Below, in pieces: positions 47,101 to 50,794 of a stretch of 64,000 nt of DNA. The notes under the pieces were generated by a model that was not told the DNA's origin, did no database searches, and saw only the letters and a program-made list of their open reading frames with translations. Source of the DNA: Nageia nagi (lineage: Eukaryota; Pinophyta); assembly GCA_050084985.1 (NCBI GenBank), contig JBITNC010000001.1, positions 80,538,001-80,602,000 of the forward strand, given 5' to 3'. A program made the translations under genes and the position numbers. The stretch's first letter is position 1, and each line of letters opens with the position of its first letter.

Positions 47101-47850
47101 AGATCTCGTTTATCAAAATATATGTGTAGAACTCTTAAATTAGCACATAATAGATAAAAATTTGTCAATGCATTGGAAGAACAAGAATTTCATGGACAAA
47201 AAAAGAGGATTCGAAGCAAGAAAAAAATTCGGAAATTCTAAAGTTCTGTATTCTTCGCTGTATTTTTTTTTTTATTGAGTTTGATATTCCACCTTCTTTT
47301 TGCCTCCCAGTTATTATTAATTTTATACTTCTGCTTCGGAAGTAGGAGCTGTCATTTACTGTATAATAAATTTCCAATCACAACAGAACGAGATTTTCAT
47401 GTTCATGTCATTGGAAATTCCCCATACAGTAGCCATCGGTACCCAATTTCAAGTTATCAACATCTGTAATAATTCCGATTTCGAATTCAGGCTATCAACA
47501 TCGGTAATAATTTCATAACTTTGCAACTATGAACTTCAATCAATCAATATATAAATGCAAAACATTATTTTCTTCCAGTCTTGCATCATTGATTGAGACT
47601 CTTCAAAAACAAAACATTAGCGTGAATGAAAATAATCGGCTGAAATATTGCTGACAAAAATAATTGAAACAATTTATCAATAAATTCTTGATACCTTGTT
47701 GAACCACGGATCATGGAGAATGTCGCTGCCTCGCTTGTGGACAATGAAGGGGGTGGGCTTGGAGGCTCTGTGCGTTATCAATCTTCGCCGCTCATTGCCA
47801 ATGCCCGATTGCCATACCCGACGGCAGCCACATAGGAGGATTTGCCACAT
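1013..47850 (-). CDS. NAD-ME: NAD-dependent malic enzyme, mitochondrial; spliced gene with five alternative first exons, 3' end outside window
   Basis: NAD-malic enzyme oxidatively decarboxylates malate to pyruvate in the mitochondrial matrix. Ten shared exons on the minus strand join in frame: 25284-25188, 19730-19612, 19454-19287, 16594-16466, 16246-16186, 4844-4741, 4636-4553, 4399-4293, 4138-4033 and 1126-1013. With one first exon of 52-56 codons they encode about 415-420 residues of a protein normally a little over 600 long; the rest lies left of position 1. Visible family segments include [14 protein letters not shown], the malic signature with the catalytic tyrosine ([19 protein letters not shown]), [15 protein letters not shown], the metal-site FEDF and NDDVQGT, and the nucleotide-binding [11 protein letters not shown]. 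All borders are GT/AG and all phases agree. The plant mitochondrial NAD-type, rather than the NADP-type, is indicated by the N-terminal [13 protein letters not shown] segment. The segments [19 protein letters not shown] and DPEAAPFAR suggest the alpha (NAD-ME1-like) class; this subclass call is less certain. Introns hold hAT, Copia and LTR insertions. Confidence 0.93.
1127..4032. other. NAD-ME intron 10, nothing recognised
   Basis: This is 2.9 kb of AT-rich sequence between exons 10 and 11. Short open frames occur but none has family resemblance or supporting splice signals. Confidence 0.6.
4033..4138 (-). CDS. NAD-ME: NAD-ME exon 10
   Basis: This exon has 106 bp and completes the split serine codon, then reads [20 protein letters not shown] and [15 protein letters not shown]. 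Acceptor ttgcag, donor AAT/gtgaga. It continues the Rossmann fold; the QFWLLDK strand matches the FW(V/L)(V/L)D strand of plant NAD-malic enzymes. Confidence 0.93.
4293..4399 (-). CDS. NAD-ME: NAD-ME exon 9 (start of NAD-binding domain)
   Basis: This exon has 107 bp and encodes [35 protein letters not shown] and two bases of the next codon. VGAG plus the first residues of exon 10 build the GAGSAG nucleotide-binding loop. Acceptor ggcag, donor AG/gtattt. Confidence 0.95.
4553..4636 (-). CDS. NAD-ME: NAD-ME exon 8 (metal-binding segment)
   Basis: This exon has 84 bp (28 codons, phase 0-0) and encodes [20 protein letters not shown] then RMFNDDVQ. The E-D pair of FEDF and the aspartate of NDDVQ are the divalent-metal ligands known in malic enzymes. 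Acceptor gagcag, donor CAG/gtattt. Confidence 0.96.
4741..4844 (-). CDS. NAD-ME: NAD-ME exon 7
   Basis: This exon has 104 bp and completes the split codon to [20 protein letters not shown], then [15 protein letters not shown]. Acceptor cgtag, donor CAG/gtgagt. DEFMEAV..RWP is typical of the family and leads into the metal-binding FEDF of exon 8. Confidence 0.96.
5691..9974 (+). mobile_element. hAT-superfamily DNA transposon relic (autonomous-type, decayed)
   Basis: This element of about 4.3 kb lies in the 11.3-kb intron 6. Its transposase remnant is described separately. The ends contain inverted AGACGTTTTTT stretches (5722 and 9957) and many subterminal AAACG / CGTTTT repeats on both sides (5720-6130 and 9720-9970), as expected for hAT elements. 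Near-identical 17-bp direct repeats TATGCCTCCAAC(C/T)ATAG lie immediately outside (5674-5690 and 9975-9991). They are longer than the usual 8-bp hAT duplication, so the exact ends may be a few bases off. Confidence 0.75.
6297..9207 (+). pseudogene. hAT transposase (BED finger, DUF659, hAT dimerisation domain), disrupted by stops
   Basis: Reading from ATG 6297: a BED-type zinc finger (C-N-L-C near 6381, then H and C), a Ser/Gly/Pro-rich linker (6560-6720), and a DUF659 region (7072-7451, with [22 protein letters not shown] and [13 protein letters not shown]). After a short intron (7452-7555) the core continues to about 8250. The hAT C-terminal dimerisation segment follows (8366-8508 with [20 protein letters not shown]; 8627-8752 with [15 protein letters not shown]). 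The last exon (8871-9207) ends in a Glu/Asp-rich tail and stop. Premature stops at 6321, 6540, 7075, 7276, 7835 and 7964 make it non-functional. Each is explicable by a single C-to-T or G-to-A change from Trp, Gln or Arg codons. Confidence 0.85.
9992..11224. other. Intron sequence with an unrecognised Lys-rich frame
   Basis: No family was recognised here. A 117-codon open frame at 10126-10479 encodes a lysine/asparagine-rich low-complexity peptide, which AT-rich DNA readily produces; it has no clear start context or homology that I can see. Confidence 0.4.
11225..11622 (+). repeat. LTR fragment (3' half) of the TGTGACGTC LTR family
   Basis: This matches the 3' half of the solo LTR at 13599-14782: shared TATTCGGCTTGT-type start, GGTTTGGAACCCTAGA, CTCCATTGT, TGTCTCTC, GTTGTGTTGTTC, AGCCCTAGGGGCTGACGTC, and an end near AGATCATCAC. 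The 5' half is missing. Confidence 0.6.
11640..13310 (+). repeat. Diverged tandem array with hairpin-forming units
   Basis: About eleven diverged copies, spaced very roughly 110-200 bp, of a motif close to GCGCACC(G/A)TTT.GGTACATGC, followed by AAAGCATGTCCC.AAAACATGC and a CC or CAGACA tail. Examples start near 11643, 11959, 12129, 12350, 12455, 12579, 12809, 12919, 13029 and 13250. Within the unit, TACATGC and GCATGTA flank a short A-run, so each copy can form a hairpin; at 13042-13063 the arms are perfect over 9 bp. The array lies between an LTR fragment and a solo LTR of one family and may be the non-coding interior of that element. Confidence 0.6.
13599..14782 (+). mobile_element. Solo LTR (1184 bp) with perfect 5-bp target duplication
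   Basis: This LTR starts TGTGACGTC and ends GGATCCTCACA, and is flanked by AGCAA on both sides (13594-13598 and 14783-14787). It contains repeated CCCACGTTGGC motifs and a polyadenylation-like AATAAAAGA near 14430. No second LTR bounded by the same duplication is present, so recombination to a solo LTR is likely. Confidence 0.75.
14788..16185. other. Intron 6 sequence near exon 6, nothing recognised
   Basis: This is AT-rich sequence with short chance frames only. I see no repeat family member or exon. Confidence 0.55.
16186..16246 (-). CDS. NAD-ME: NAD-ME exon 6
   Basis: This exon has 61 bp and encodes [20 protein letters not shown] plus one base. Acceptor acag, donor CTTT/gtaagc. VGTNNE is a conserved malic-enzyme segment. 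The following intron, 16185 down to 4845, is 11.3 kb and contains the hAT relic and two LTR copies. Confidence 0.95.
16466..16594 (-). CDS. NAD-ME: NAD-ME exon 5
   Basis: This exon has 129 bp (43 codons, phase 0-0), with acceptor acag and donor CAAAAA/gtaagt. It encodes [20 protein letters not shown], then [20 protein letters not shown] and PQK. The family usually has GIGI in place of GIAIP, a mild local difference. The [13 protein letters not shown] block contacts the nucleotide and substrate. Confidence 0.96.
16615..17324. other. Intron 4 sequence with a short TA repeat
   Basis: A short (AT)n tract lies at 16616-16632. The rest shows no recognised feature up to the solo LTR. Confidence 0.5.
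17325..18449 (+). mobile_element. Solo LTR (1125 bp), same family
   Basis: This LTR begins TGTGACATCCCCC and ends GGATCATCACA. Flanking pentamers are CATTG (17320-17324) and CACTG (18450-18454), a target duplication with one change. It contains a TATAAATAG promoter-like box near 17734 and CCCACGTTGGC motifs shared with the LTR at 13599. It sits in intron 4, between NAD-ME exons 4 and 5. Confidence 0.7.
18455..19286. other. Intron 4 remainder, nothing recognised
   Basis: AT-rich intron DNA between the solo LTR and exon 4, without recognisable features. Confidence 0.5.
19287..19454 (-). CDS. NAD-ME: NAD-ME exon 4 (malic enzyme signature)
   Basis: This exon has 168 bp (56 codons, phase 0-0), with acceptor gacag and donor CAG/gtttgc. 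It encodes [39 protein letters not shown] and [17 protein letters not shown]. The [11 protein letters not shown] segment carries the tyrosine used as general acid, and [10 protein letters not shown] is diagnostic of malic enzymes. Confidence 0.96.
19612..19730 (-). CDS. NAD-ME: NAD-ME exon 3
   Basis: This exon has 119 bp and completes the split codon from exon 2, then encodes [20 protein letters not shown] and [19 protein letters not shown]. Acceptor cattcag, donor AAG/gtttga. The [19 protein letters not shown] stretch is highly conserved in plant NAD-malic enzymes. Confidence 0.95.
19731..21589. other. Intron 2 sequence, nothing recognised
   Basis: A 91-codon frame at 20113-20388 has no family resemblance. 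No other feature was recognised. Confidence 0.4.
21590..22215 (+). repeat. Dispersed repeat, copy 1 (LTR-like)
   Basis: This shares an ordered series of blocks with 27485-28075: ATGCACATT, GGGTTCACCTAG, a TATAAAGCA box, ATAAGACAAGAAA, TTCTCTATATCTC, TTGCTATAAA, ATTATTTTGT then GTCTACAA. The TATA box followed by a transcription-start-like region suggests an LTR of an unidentified retroelement. Confidence 0.45.
22240..22968. mobile_element. Foldback / MITE-like element with long inverted arms
   Basis: Left arm about 22240-22425 and right arm about 22777-22968 are inverted copies over roughly 190 bp. Both contain TTTTGGCAGCATATGTTGAG at the outer end, then GATGAACTTCAAT-like, TAAATTATGG and TTTGCAATTCAATTCCCA. 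The centre of about 350 bp is AT-rich and non-coding. The superfamily is not determined; no target duplication is evident. Confidence 0.6.
22942..23036 (+). repeat. Short tandem duplication at the foldback edge
   Basis: ACATATGCTGCCAAAATTGG then TCTTCAGAGATGGCTT is followed within about 55 bp by ACATATACCGCCAAATTAGG and TCTTCCAAGATGGCTT. It spans the right outer end of the foldback element. Confidence 0.5.
23040..25187. other. Intron 2 sequence, nothing recognised
   Basis: Short open frames only (for example 23850-24098); none recognised. Confidence 0.4.
25188..25284 (-). CDS. NAD-ME: NAD-ME exon 2
   Basis: This exon has 97 bp: acceptor cag before 25284, donor TTTT/gtaagc after 25188. It encodes [20 protein letters not shown] then [12 protein letters not shown] plus one base. 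It is phase 0 at the start, so any of the five first exons can be joined to it in frame, and phase 1 at the end. The [14 protein letters not shown] segment is the start of the conserved malic-enzyme N-terminal domain. Confidence 0.95.
25285..26779. other. Start of the long first intron, nothing recognised
   Basis: AT-rich sequence upstream of exon 2. A short local repeat ACCTGGTATTATATT occurs twice near 26133-26175. No gene or known element was seen. Confidence 0.45.
26780..27058 (+). repeat. Tandem duplication, two units of about 140 bp
   Basis: Unit 1 (26780-26921) and unit 2 (26922-27058) share TACC.(C/A)CCATATGTAAG, GAGCACATATC, AGGAATGCATTTACA and CTACATCAACACAAA in the same order. Confidence 0.65.
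27485..28075 (+). repeat. Dispersed repeat, copy 2 (LTR-like)
   Basis: Same family as 21590-22215: TGGGTCCACCTAGGTAAACTC, TTTATAAAGCACTC, GATAAGACAAGAAAAA, TTTCTCTATATCTC, TTGCTATAAAG, ATTATTTTGTGTCTACAA. No protein is encoded; the 116-codon frame at 27669 is low-complexity. Confidence 0.45.
28330..28510 (-). repeat. tRNA-derived SINE-like element
   Basis: The minus strand reads GTGTGAAAGCACCCATATTG, then GAAGGTCCCATGTTCAACTC, resembling the second half of a tRNA with a B-box core (GTTCAACTCC). It is similar to the fragment at 1-62. Exact ends are not determined. Confidence 0.45.
29114..29998 (-). pseudogene. Unrecognised retroelement ORF 3, degenerate
   Basis: One frame from about 29998 to 29114 with at least two stops (near 29622 and 29538). 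It includes [20 protein letters not shown] and, toward the end, a repetitive Val/Ala/Thr-rich stretch that coincides with the periodic DNA described for 33090-33700 in the opposite orientation. Function unknown. Confidence 0.3.
30007..30582 (-). CDS. Unrecognised 191-codon ORF in the retroelement interior
   Basis: This is the longest uninterrupted frame in the window, from ATG 30582. It starts [20 protein letters not shown] and includes [20 protein letters not shown], with several Cys and Trp residues. It lies downstream of ORF 1 in a different frame and is followed by a further degenerate frame. No domain was recognised. It could be a captured host fragment or a rapidly evolving element protein; probably not an independent gene. 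Confidence 0.3.
   Translation of the reverse strand: MQSPQFVENVVKNNKLDVDVNVKSFQSACEYAHTSFMSLVSKCDVWKKSILHVNCNSLLAPRDPGVLAHNGRLRRLKMIMRNENESLKVFKSALEEKGRIVVAYDERLGGPWNHLDPWHMTWCNGLTCFNSLWLFVCLQESIASLEGFEHKKGIIFFYNTFTCSQNVKKKEGTLVNFCGHYVPEISPLRHS
30687..31484 (-). pseudogene. Unrecognised retroelement ORF 1, two in-frame stops
   Basis: One frame runs from ATG 31484 (starting [20 protein letters not shown]) to the stop before 30687, about 265 codons, interrupted by TAA near 31352 and TGA near 30966. The product is hydrophilic and Lys/Glu-rich (for example [20 protein letters not shown]). Position just after the primer-binding site suits a gag, but I see no zinc knuckle or capsid motif. Function unknown. 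Confidence 0.35.
31733..32893 (-). repeat. 5' LTR of the minus-strand retroelement
   Basis: Starts TGTGACGTCCCC on the minus strand at 32893. Contains CCCAACGTTGG-type repeats and the GGATTCACC/TATTTAATTATGCAT region that also resembles the other family members (13599, 17325, 36031). Ends just before the primer-binding site. Confidence 0.65.
33090..33700 (-). repeat. Cryptic periodic sequence rich in GCTGTT/AACAGC words
   Basis: Short words such as ACTGCTGTT, GCTGCTG and TTTGGGACTG recur at irregular 15-40-bp spacing, keeping several frames open on both strands (171 codons on plus, 123 on minus). Its minus strand resembles the plus strand of 29110-29700 (for example GTCATTAA..(A/G)GCCATTAAAACAGTA against GTCATTAAAAGGACAGCAGT). 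It is better read as a decayed repeat than a gene. Confidence 0.4.
33701..36025. other. First-intron sequence, nothing firmly recognised
   Basis: A plus-strand frame around 33749-33910 reads through [20 protein letters not shown], acidic and protein-like, but without neighbours, start support or known family. The remainder shows no recognised gene or repeat. Confidence 0.35.
36031..37335 (-). mobile_element. Solo LTR (about 1305 bp), minus orientation, with perfect target duplication
   Basis: Starts TGTGATGTCCCCC on the minus strand at 37335 and ends ATCACATCA at 36031. AGAAT flanks it on both sides (36026-36030 and 37336-37340). The body shares CCCACTTGG, GGGGTCCATTGACCC and repeated CCAACGTGGG motifs with the other LTRs of this family. 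Confidence 0.65.
37443..40649 (+). mobile_element. Copia-type LTR retrotransposon relic, internally deleted
   Basis: Left LTR 37443-37799 and right LTR 40280-40649 both start TGTTAAGAGGTGAAGT and share CAACTATTATTTTTAGCATG, an ATAAAAGGGGAATG box and TAATAAAAGAT. A primer-binding-like TGGTACTAAAGC follows the left LTR and a polypurine tract (AAGTGGGAGAA) precedes the right one. The LTRs differ at many positions, so the insertion is old. At 3.2 kb it is shorter than complete Copia elements because most of the integrase is missing. It lies in NAD-ME intron 1. Confidence 0.85.
37855..40140 (+). pseudogene. Copia gag-pol remnant
   Basis: Gag begins at ATG 37855 ([20 protein letters not shown], then WKMKVENFL and a stop). 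The zinc knuckle near 38487 has CWHYG in place of C..C, losing one cysteine. The protease active site near 38661 reads NLGAS instead of DSGAS. A pre-integrase-like part follows to 39069; the catalytic integrase core is absent. Reverse transcriptase runs 39230-39960 ([33 protein letters not shown]), with the YVDD tyrosine replaced by a stop at about 39716. RNase H remnants lie near 40060-40140. Confidence 0.85.
40690..40990 (+). pseudogene. Gypsy-type integrase C-terminal remnant
   Basis: The stretch reading [20 protein letters not shown] followed by [10 protein letters not shown] resembles the K-V-G-.-.-A-Y-.-L-.-L-P and I-H-.-V-F-.-V-S segment at the end of Gypsy pol proteins. The surrounding frame is broken by stops and no LTR was identified. 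Confidence 0.4.
41129..41182. repeat. (TA)n microsatellite, about 54 bp
   Basis: An uninterrupted TA dinucleotide run of about 27 units. It lies about 0.8 kb from exon 1A. Confidence 0.95.
41974..42141 (-). CDS. NAD-ME: NAD-ME alternative first exon 1A (type 1, most proximal)
   Basis: This exon has 56 codons from ATG at 42141 to AAG at 41974, with donor gtgccg. It encodes [20 protein letters not shown] followed by IGFLNQSRM and ends [15 protein letters not shown]; threonine replaces the usual asparagine in WFNK. It is closest to 1C in both coding sequence and flank. It lies 16.7 kb upstream of exon 2, and the intervening intron contains the Copia element and the LTR elements between 29 and 41 kb. 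Confidence 0.83.
42142..42715 (-). promoter_or_regulatory. 5' flank of exon 1A, duplicated promoter block (type 1)
   Basis: This flank is collinear with the flank of exon 1C (45087-45640). Shared blocks include a TGGCTTCTTAA box, a block starting ATTTTTGAACGCC near 42472, TTTATGACG followed by AGCCTGGGT, and CCATGGGCC followed by TGCTAAGAGGTTTGT. A perfect palindromic TGACGTCA, a bZIP-type site, lies at 42553-42560; in the 1C copy it is TGACGCCA. A TATTTATA-like element reads on the minus strand at 42176-42183, close to the ATG. Promoter activity is inferred from position and conservation only. Confidence 0.45.
43488..43643 (-). CDS. NAD-ME: NAD-ME alternative first exon 1B (type 2)
   Basis: This exon has 52 codons from ATG at 43643 to AAG at 43488, with donor gtacaa. 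It encodes [16 protein letters not shown] at the start and [15 protein letters not shown] at the end, with a basic, amphipathic N terminus as expected of a mitochondrial presequence. It is the same length as 1E and differs from it at 10 positions. About 700 bp of upstream sequence (to about 44300) is also alignable with the flank of 1E, showing that exon and promoter were copied together. Confidence 0.85.
43644..44300 (-). promoter_or_regulatory. 5' flank of exon 1B, duplicated promoter block (type 2)
   Basis: This flank is homologous in patches to the flank of exon 1E (47851-48400). Shared blocks include CCCTGCCT.GTATAAAA, the CGACTGAATAG box and TATTATGTTTATGCCCT. A G-box core CACGTG lies at 43933-43938 and is absent from the 1E copy. 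The conserved TATAAAA (43772) reads away from the exon, so it may serve transcription in the other direction or be incidental. Confidence 0.4.
44453..44850 (+). repeat. Short tandem repeat block between exons 1B and 1C
   Basis: Five diverged units of about 50-60 bp sharing TATTGCATTCTCATCTACAG and AATTCAACAAGATCTTTT. In two places an upstream TTTTTGCTTGGAAACCATCT / TTTTTGGTTAAAAATCATCT block precedes the array, suggesting a larger duplicated unit. Confidence 0.6.
44919..45086 (-). CDS. NAD-ME: NAD-ME alternative first exon 1C (type 1)
   Basis: This exon has 56 codons from ATG at 45086 to AAG at 44919, with donor gtgccc. It encodes [20 protein letters not shown] followed by IGFLSQSSM and ends [15 protein letters not shown]. 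It belongs to the same type as 1A (shared VFRSGC.RIL, GGGIGFL and SDVLHD), distinct from the MWQ type of 1B, 1D and 1E. The open frame continues upstream without an ATG, so 45086 is the first usable start. The 5' flank to about 45640 is clearly homologous to the flank of 1A. Confidence 0.83.
45087..45640 (-). promoter_or_regulatory. 5' flank of exon 1C, duplicated promoter block (type 1)
   Basis: This is the paralogue of the 1A flank, with the same order of short conserved blocks over about 550 bp. The bZIP palindrome of 1A is altered to TGACGCCA here, while an ACGT core (CCACGTATTC) lies near 45137. Unequal decay of candidate sites would allow different expression of the first exons; this is inference. 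Confidence 0.4.
46532..46696 (-). CDS. NAD-ME: NAD-ME alternative first exon 1D (type 2, divergent)
   Basis: This exon has 55 codons from ATG at 46696, with another in-frame ATG at 46705, to AAG at 46532 and the donor gtacaa. The peptide starts [16 protein letters not shown] and ends [15 protein letters not shown]. Compared with its sisters, the conserved HKRG is NKRG and the conserved DPWF is DQWF. The frame and splice phase are intact. The downstream intron sequence (46390-46531) matches that below exon 1B (43340-43487), so 1B and 1D descend from one exon. The two unusual residues may mark drift or a divergent isoform. Confidence 0.78.
46697..46960 (-). promoter_or_regulatory. 5' flank of exon 1D, resembling the type 1 flank
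   Basis: Although exon 1D is type 2, its flank holds a block at 46908-46949 (GCCATTTGTCATTCTTGAAC and following) that matches the type 1 flanks at 42476-42518 and 45386-45425. It also has a GCCTACGCC block resembling GCTTACGCC near 1A. This suggests that promoter and exon were recombined between types. Confidence 0.35.
47695..47850 (-). CDS. NAD-ME: NAD-ME alternative first exon 1E (type 2, most distal)
   Basis: This exon has 52 codons from ATG at 47850 to AAG at 47695, followed by the donor gtatca. The peptide begins [16 protein letters not shown], is arginine-rich without acidic residues near the start (as in a mitochondrial presequence), and ends in [15 protein letters not shown], the segment that precedes the [10 protein letters not shown] region in plant NAD-malic enzymes. 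The exon ends in phase 0, matching exon 2 at 25284. It is closest to 1B, with 10 differences in 52 residues. It is the farthest first exon from the body, giving a first intron of about 22.4 kb. It is intact and keeps all conserved positions, so it is one of the best candidates for a working first exon. Confidence 0.85.
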
Positions 47851-48400
47851 TCTCTCGGTGTTCTGTTAAAACAGGAGTAAGACCAAGCTATATTTTGCGG
47901 CCTTTGAAAACATCCCTCCCCCAAACACCTTAGGAGTCCAACGTATTAACCCTGCCTCGTATAAAAGGACATAATGAAAACAATGTAATGACAAGAATTA
48001 TCAAAGAAGACAAGAATAATGTTTGTCAACTGCACATAAAAAGAGTCGGTCCTGCACGAAAATAATCATTCGAGAAACATGTCATTTTGTTTCCAGCCAT
48101 GGCGTGAAGCCGCATCCACTGAACTCTACTTTTGGTCCGAAAATACTTGATGTTATTCGACATTGCTTGGGAATGAAGTTTGGAATCGTAATAAGTGAGG
48201 ATGGATTCGCTAATCACAGCATTTATGAAAAGCGGGGTAGCAAATCCTCAATTTTGGTAGGTTCGCAGTATGGGGTTGGAAGGTCGGATGAATAAGCCAT
48301 GGCGCCGCCGACTGAATAGAAACAAAATATATTATGTTTATGCCCTGCTTTTGGGAAGAATTTGGAGCACTCAATGTCTACAGATTCCCATAGCGGGAAG
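47851..48400 (-). promoter_or_regulatory. 5' flank of exon 1E, duplicated promoter block (type 2)
   Basis: Patches match the 1B flank: CCCTGCCTCGTATAAAAGG near 47951-47968, TTTGGAATCGTAATAAGTGA near 48179, the CGACTGAATAG box near 48309 and TATTATGTTTATGCCCT. Homology fades after about 48430, where AT-rich DNA without recognisable features begins. This marks the outer edge of the duplicated cluster. Confidence 0.4.
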
Positions 48401-48439
48401 CGAAGAAGCTGTGCAATGGAAGACTGGAAAGAGATGGAC

Positions 48440-50790
48440 AGGAATGTCAGATTAGAAACTACGCAAAGAATATAATTTAGTTTTTTTGTAAGCTATAAAA
48501 CTAGCAATTCAACATTCCGCCATGGGTAAGCCGAGAAAGGCAAAAAAAAATATTATTGCATTTAATTAAATATCATAGATTTTTTTATAGATTTAAAAAT
48601 AATAATAACGAAAGGAAATGTAAATTTGTAATATGTAAAATAGTATAAATAATTAAAAATCTAAGTTTTAGAAGTATTGGTATATGTATACATTTAATGA
48701 TTTTATATGGATGTAATTTCAAAATTAAAAATGTAAGTTTTAGAAGTATTGGTATATGTATAGATTTAATGATCATATAATGATGTAATTTCAATTTCGA
48801 AGTTTGAATAAAATGTAAAGTAAATTTGTAATATGCAAAACATAAACTATAATTGATTTATTATATAGTTTTAAAAATACATAACAAGAAATAGTTATTT
48901 TTTTAATTTTTAACAACAATAATAACATTTGAAGTTGTAAATTTATATTAACAACAAAAATAATTTTTGGAATTGCAAATTCATATTTCCAAATTTATCA
49001 GATGTTTTAATGATTACATAATGAAAGAATTTAAATAAGAAAATGGAAATGTTGGCTACATTTTAAGAAATTCATAAAAGTTTTAGAAGCAAAAATTAAT
49101 ATTTAAAAAATAGTTGTCAAATGAGTAATATCTAAATTTTAGAATTGCTACATGATTACACAATGATTGAATTTCAATTTAGAAATTTGAGTAAAATATA
49201 AAGTAAATTGTAATAGCAATGCATAAAGTATAATTGATGTATTATATAGTTTTAGCAATATATAACAAGAAATAGTAAGTTTTTTTTTTCTTTTTTTTTT
49301 TTAACAATAACATTTGAAGTTGCAAATTCATATTTCTAAATCTAAGAAATGTTTTAATGATTACATAATGAAAGAATTTAAATAAGAAAATGGAACTAAA
49401 AATTAATGTAAATTTGTAATATGCAAAACATAAAATATATTCGATGTATATAAATTGTTGGTAACATTTAAAATATTCATAAAAGTTTTAGAAATAATAA
49501 CTATTGTTTGAAAAATAGTTGTGAAATAAGTAATATGTACATATCAAAATTTTGAAATAAATTTTTGAAACAACTCTTTATATTTGAAAAAAAAAATTGG
49601 AATGACTAATATGGTATGCATAAAGAAGTGAATTTTCATTAGTTATAGCAAAAGCATGTTATACAATATTGAACTAAATCTTTTAAAAGAAAATTGTTGC
49701 TTATTAATGTAGATTTTGAATGGTTTTCTTTCCTATGTAATTATAATCTTCATGTGAGTATTCAATTTTTTTTATTTTTAAAAGTTTTCAAAGTCTTTGA
49801 AGAGTTGTTCCTATAAGTTATGTTGGTGAAGCTCATCTGTCTTTCTCATAGAATTTACAAGCTTTTCATTATCTTTCTTTCTCATATACGATTCTATAAA
49901 TTGCATGCAAAGGTGTGTTGGCATAAACTTTTTGTAGTTATCCATGATGATATCATGTCAAACGTATTATGTAAAATAAGATGTGTATTATAATTAACAC
50001 CGAGAGGCATTCTCTAGCTACATCATGAGGGTGGAGTGGAAAGCCAAATGTAACATGTGAGTCCATCCATTAAATGTCAGCTTTAATATATTTATAAAAA
50101 TTAATCCACTTTATTATTTAAAAAATAAAGTTGGCTTCAAAAATATAATTATAACATTAGAATAACATAAAATAAATAATATATAACATAAATAAATTAA
50201 TAAATTAACATTAAAATAAATACCAAGAAATATCAATAAATGAGATAAAAGTGTAAGGAATGATATCTCTAATTATTTTTTTGATATATAGGGAGGTATA
50301 TCAAAACTAGTTTTATAATTTACTTATAGAGTGAAGACTTTCAAATAAATAAAGATTAGCATAATTTTGAAAAAATAAATATTAAAAAATATAAACACTA
50401 AGCACATAATCCAATATATTAAAATTAAATGTATATATTAAAATTTTAAGTGCTCACAAGGTATTTTTGAAATTACTATTAGCATTGTATTTATTTAGTT
50501 AAACATATATTTCATTGAAAAAAAATTCTCAAATTACACTCCAATTGTCTTCAATAGCAAATATTATTTTTATTAACTCAATTTGCACTTAAGTTGTGAT
50601 AATATTATCTCAAAATAATAGAATTGAAGAGTATTATAAGAATAATATCACCCACGATAGTTGAACAAAAGCATATATAATAAATCAACTAGTGCATTAT
50701 AGATAAACATTTGATTTCGAAGAGGAAGTATAATTTGTAATTGCATTTGAAAATGAAAATGATTTTATTTATGTGTCAACATTTGATAAT
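48440..50790. repeat. Very AT-rich region with two overlapping sets of direct repeats
   Basis: A unit of about 70 bp (AAATGTAAGTTTTAGAAGTA then TTGGTATATGTATA) occurs twice at 48650-48790. A larger unit of about 380 bp (TATAATTGAT.TATTATATAG, AACAAGAAATAGT, AACATTTGAAGTTG, TGTTTTAATGATTACATAAT) occurs at 48840-49050 and 49215-49400. No gene was recognised. It borders the outer edge of the NAD-ME first-exon cluster. Confidence 0.5.
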
Positions 50791-50794
50791 GGCG

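Noticed and set aside
41974-47850. Five separate malic-enzyme genes
   Set aside because: No second copy of any downstream exon is present between the first exons; spacing of about 1.2-1.6 kb leaves no room for gene bodies.
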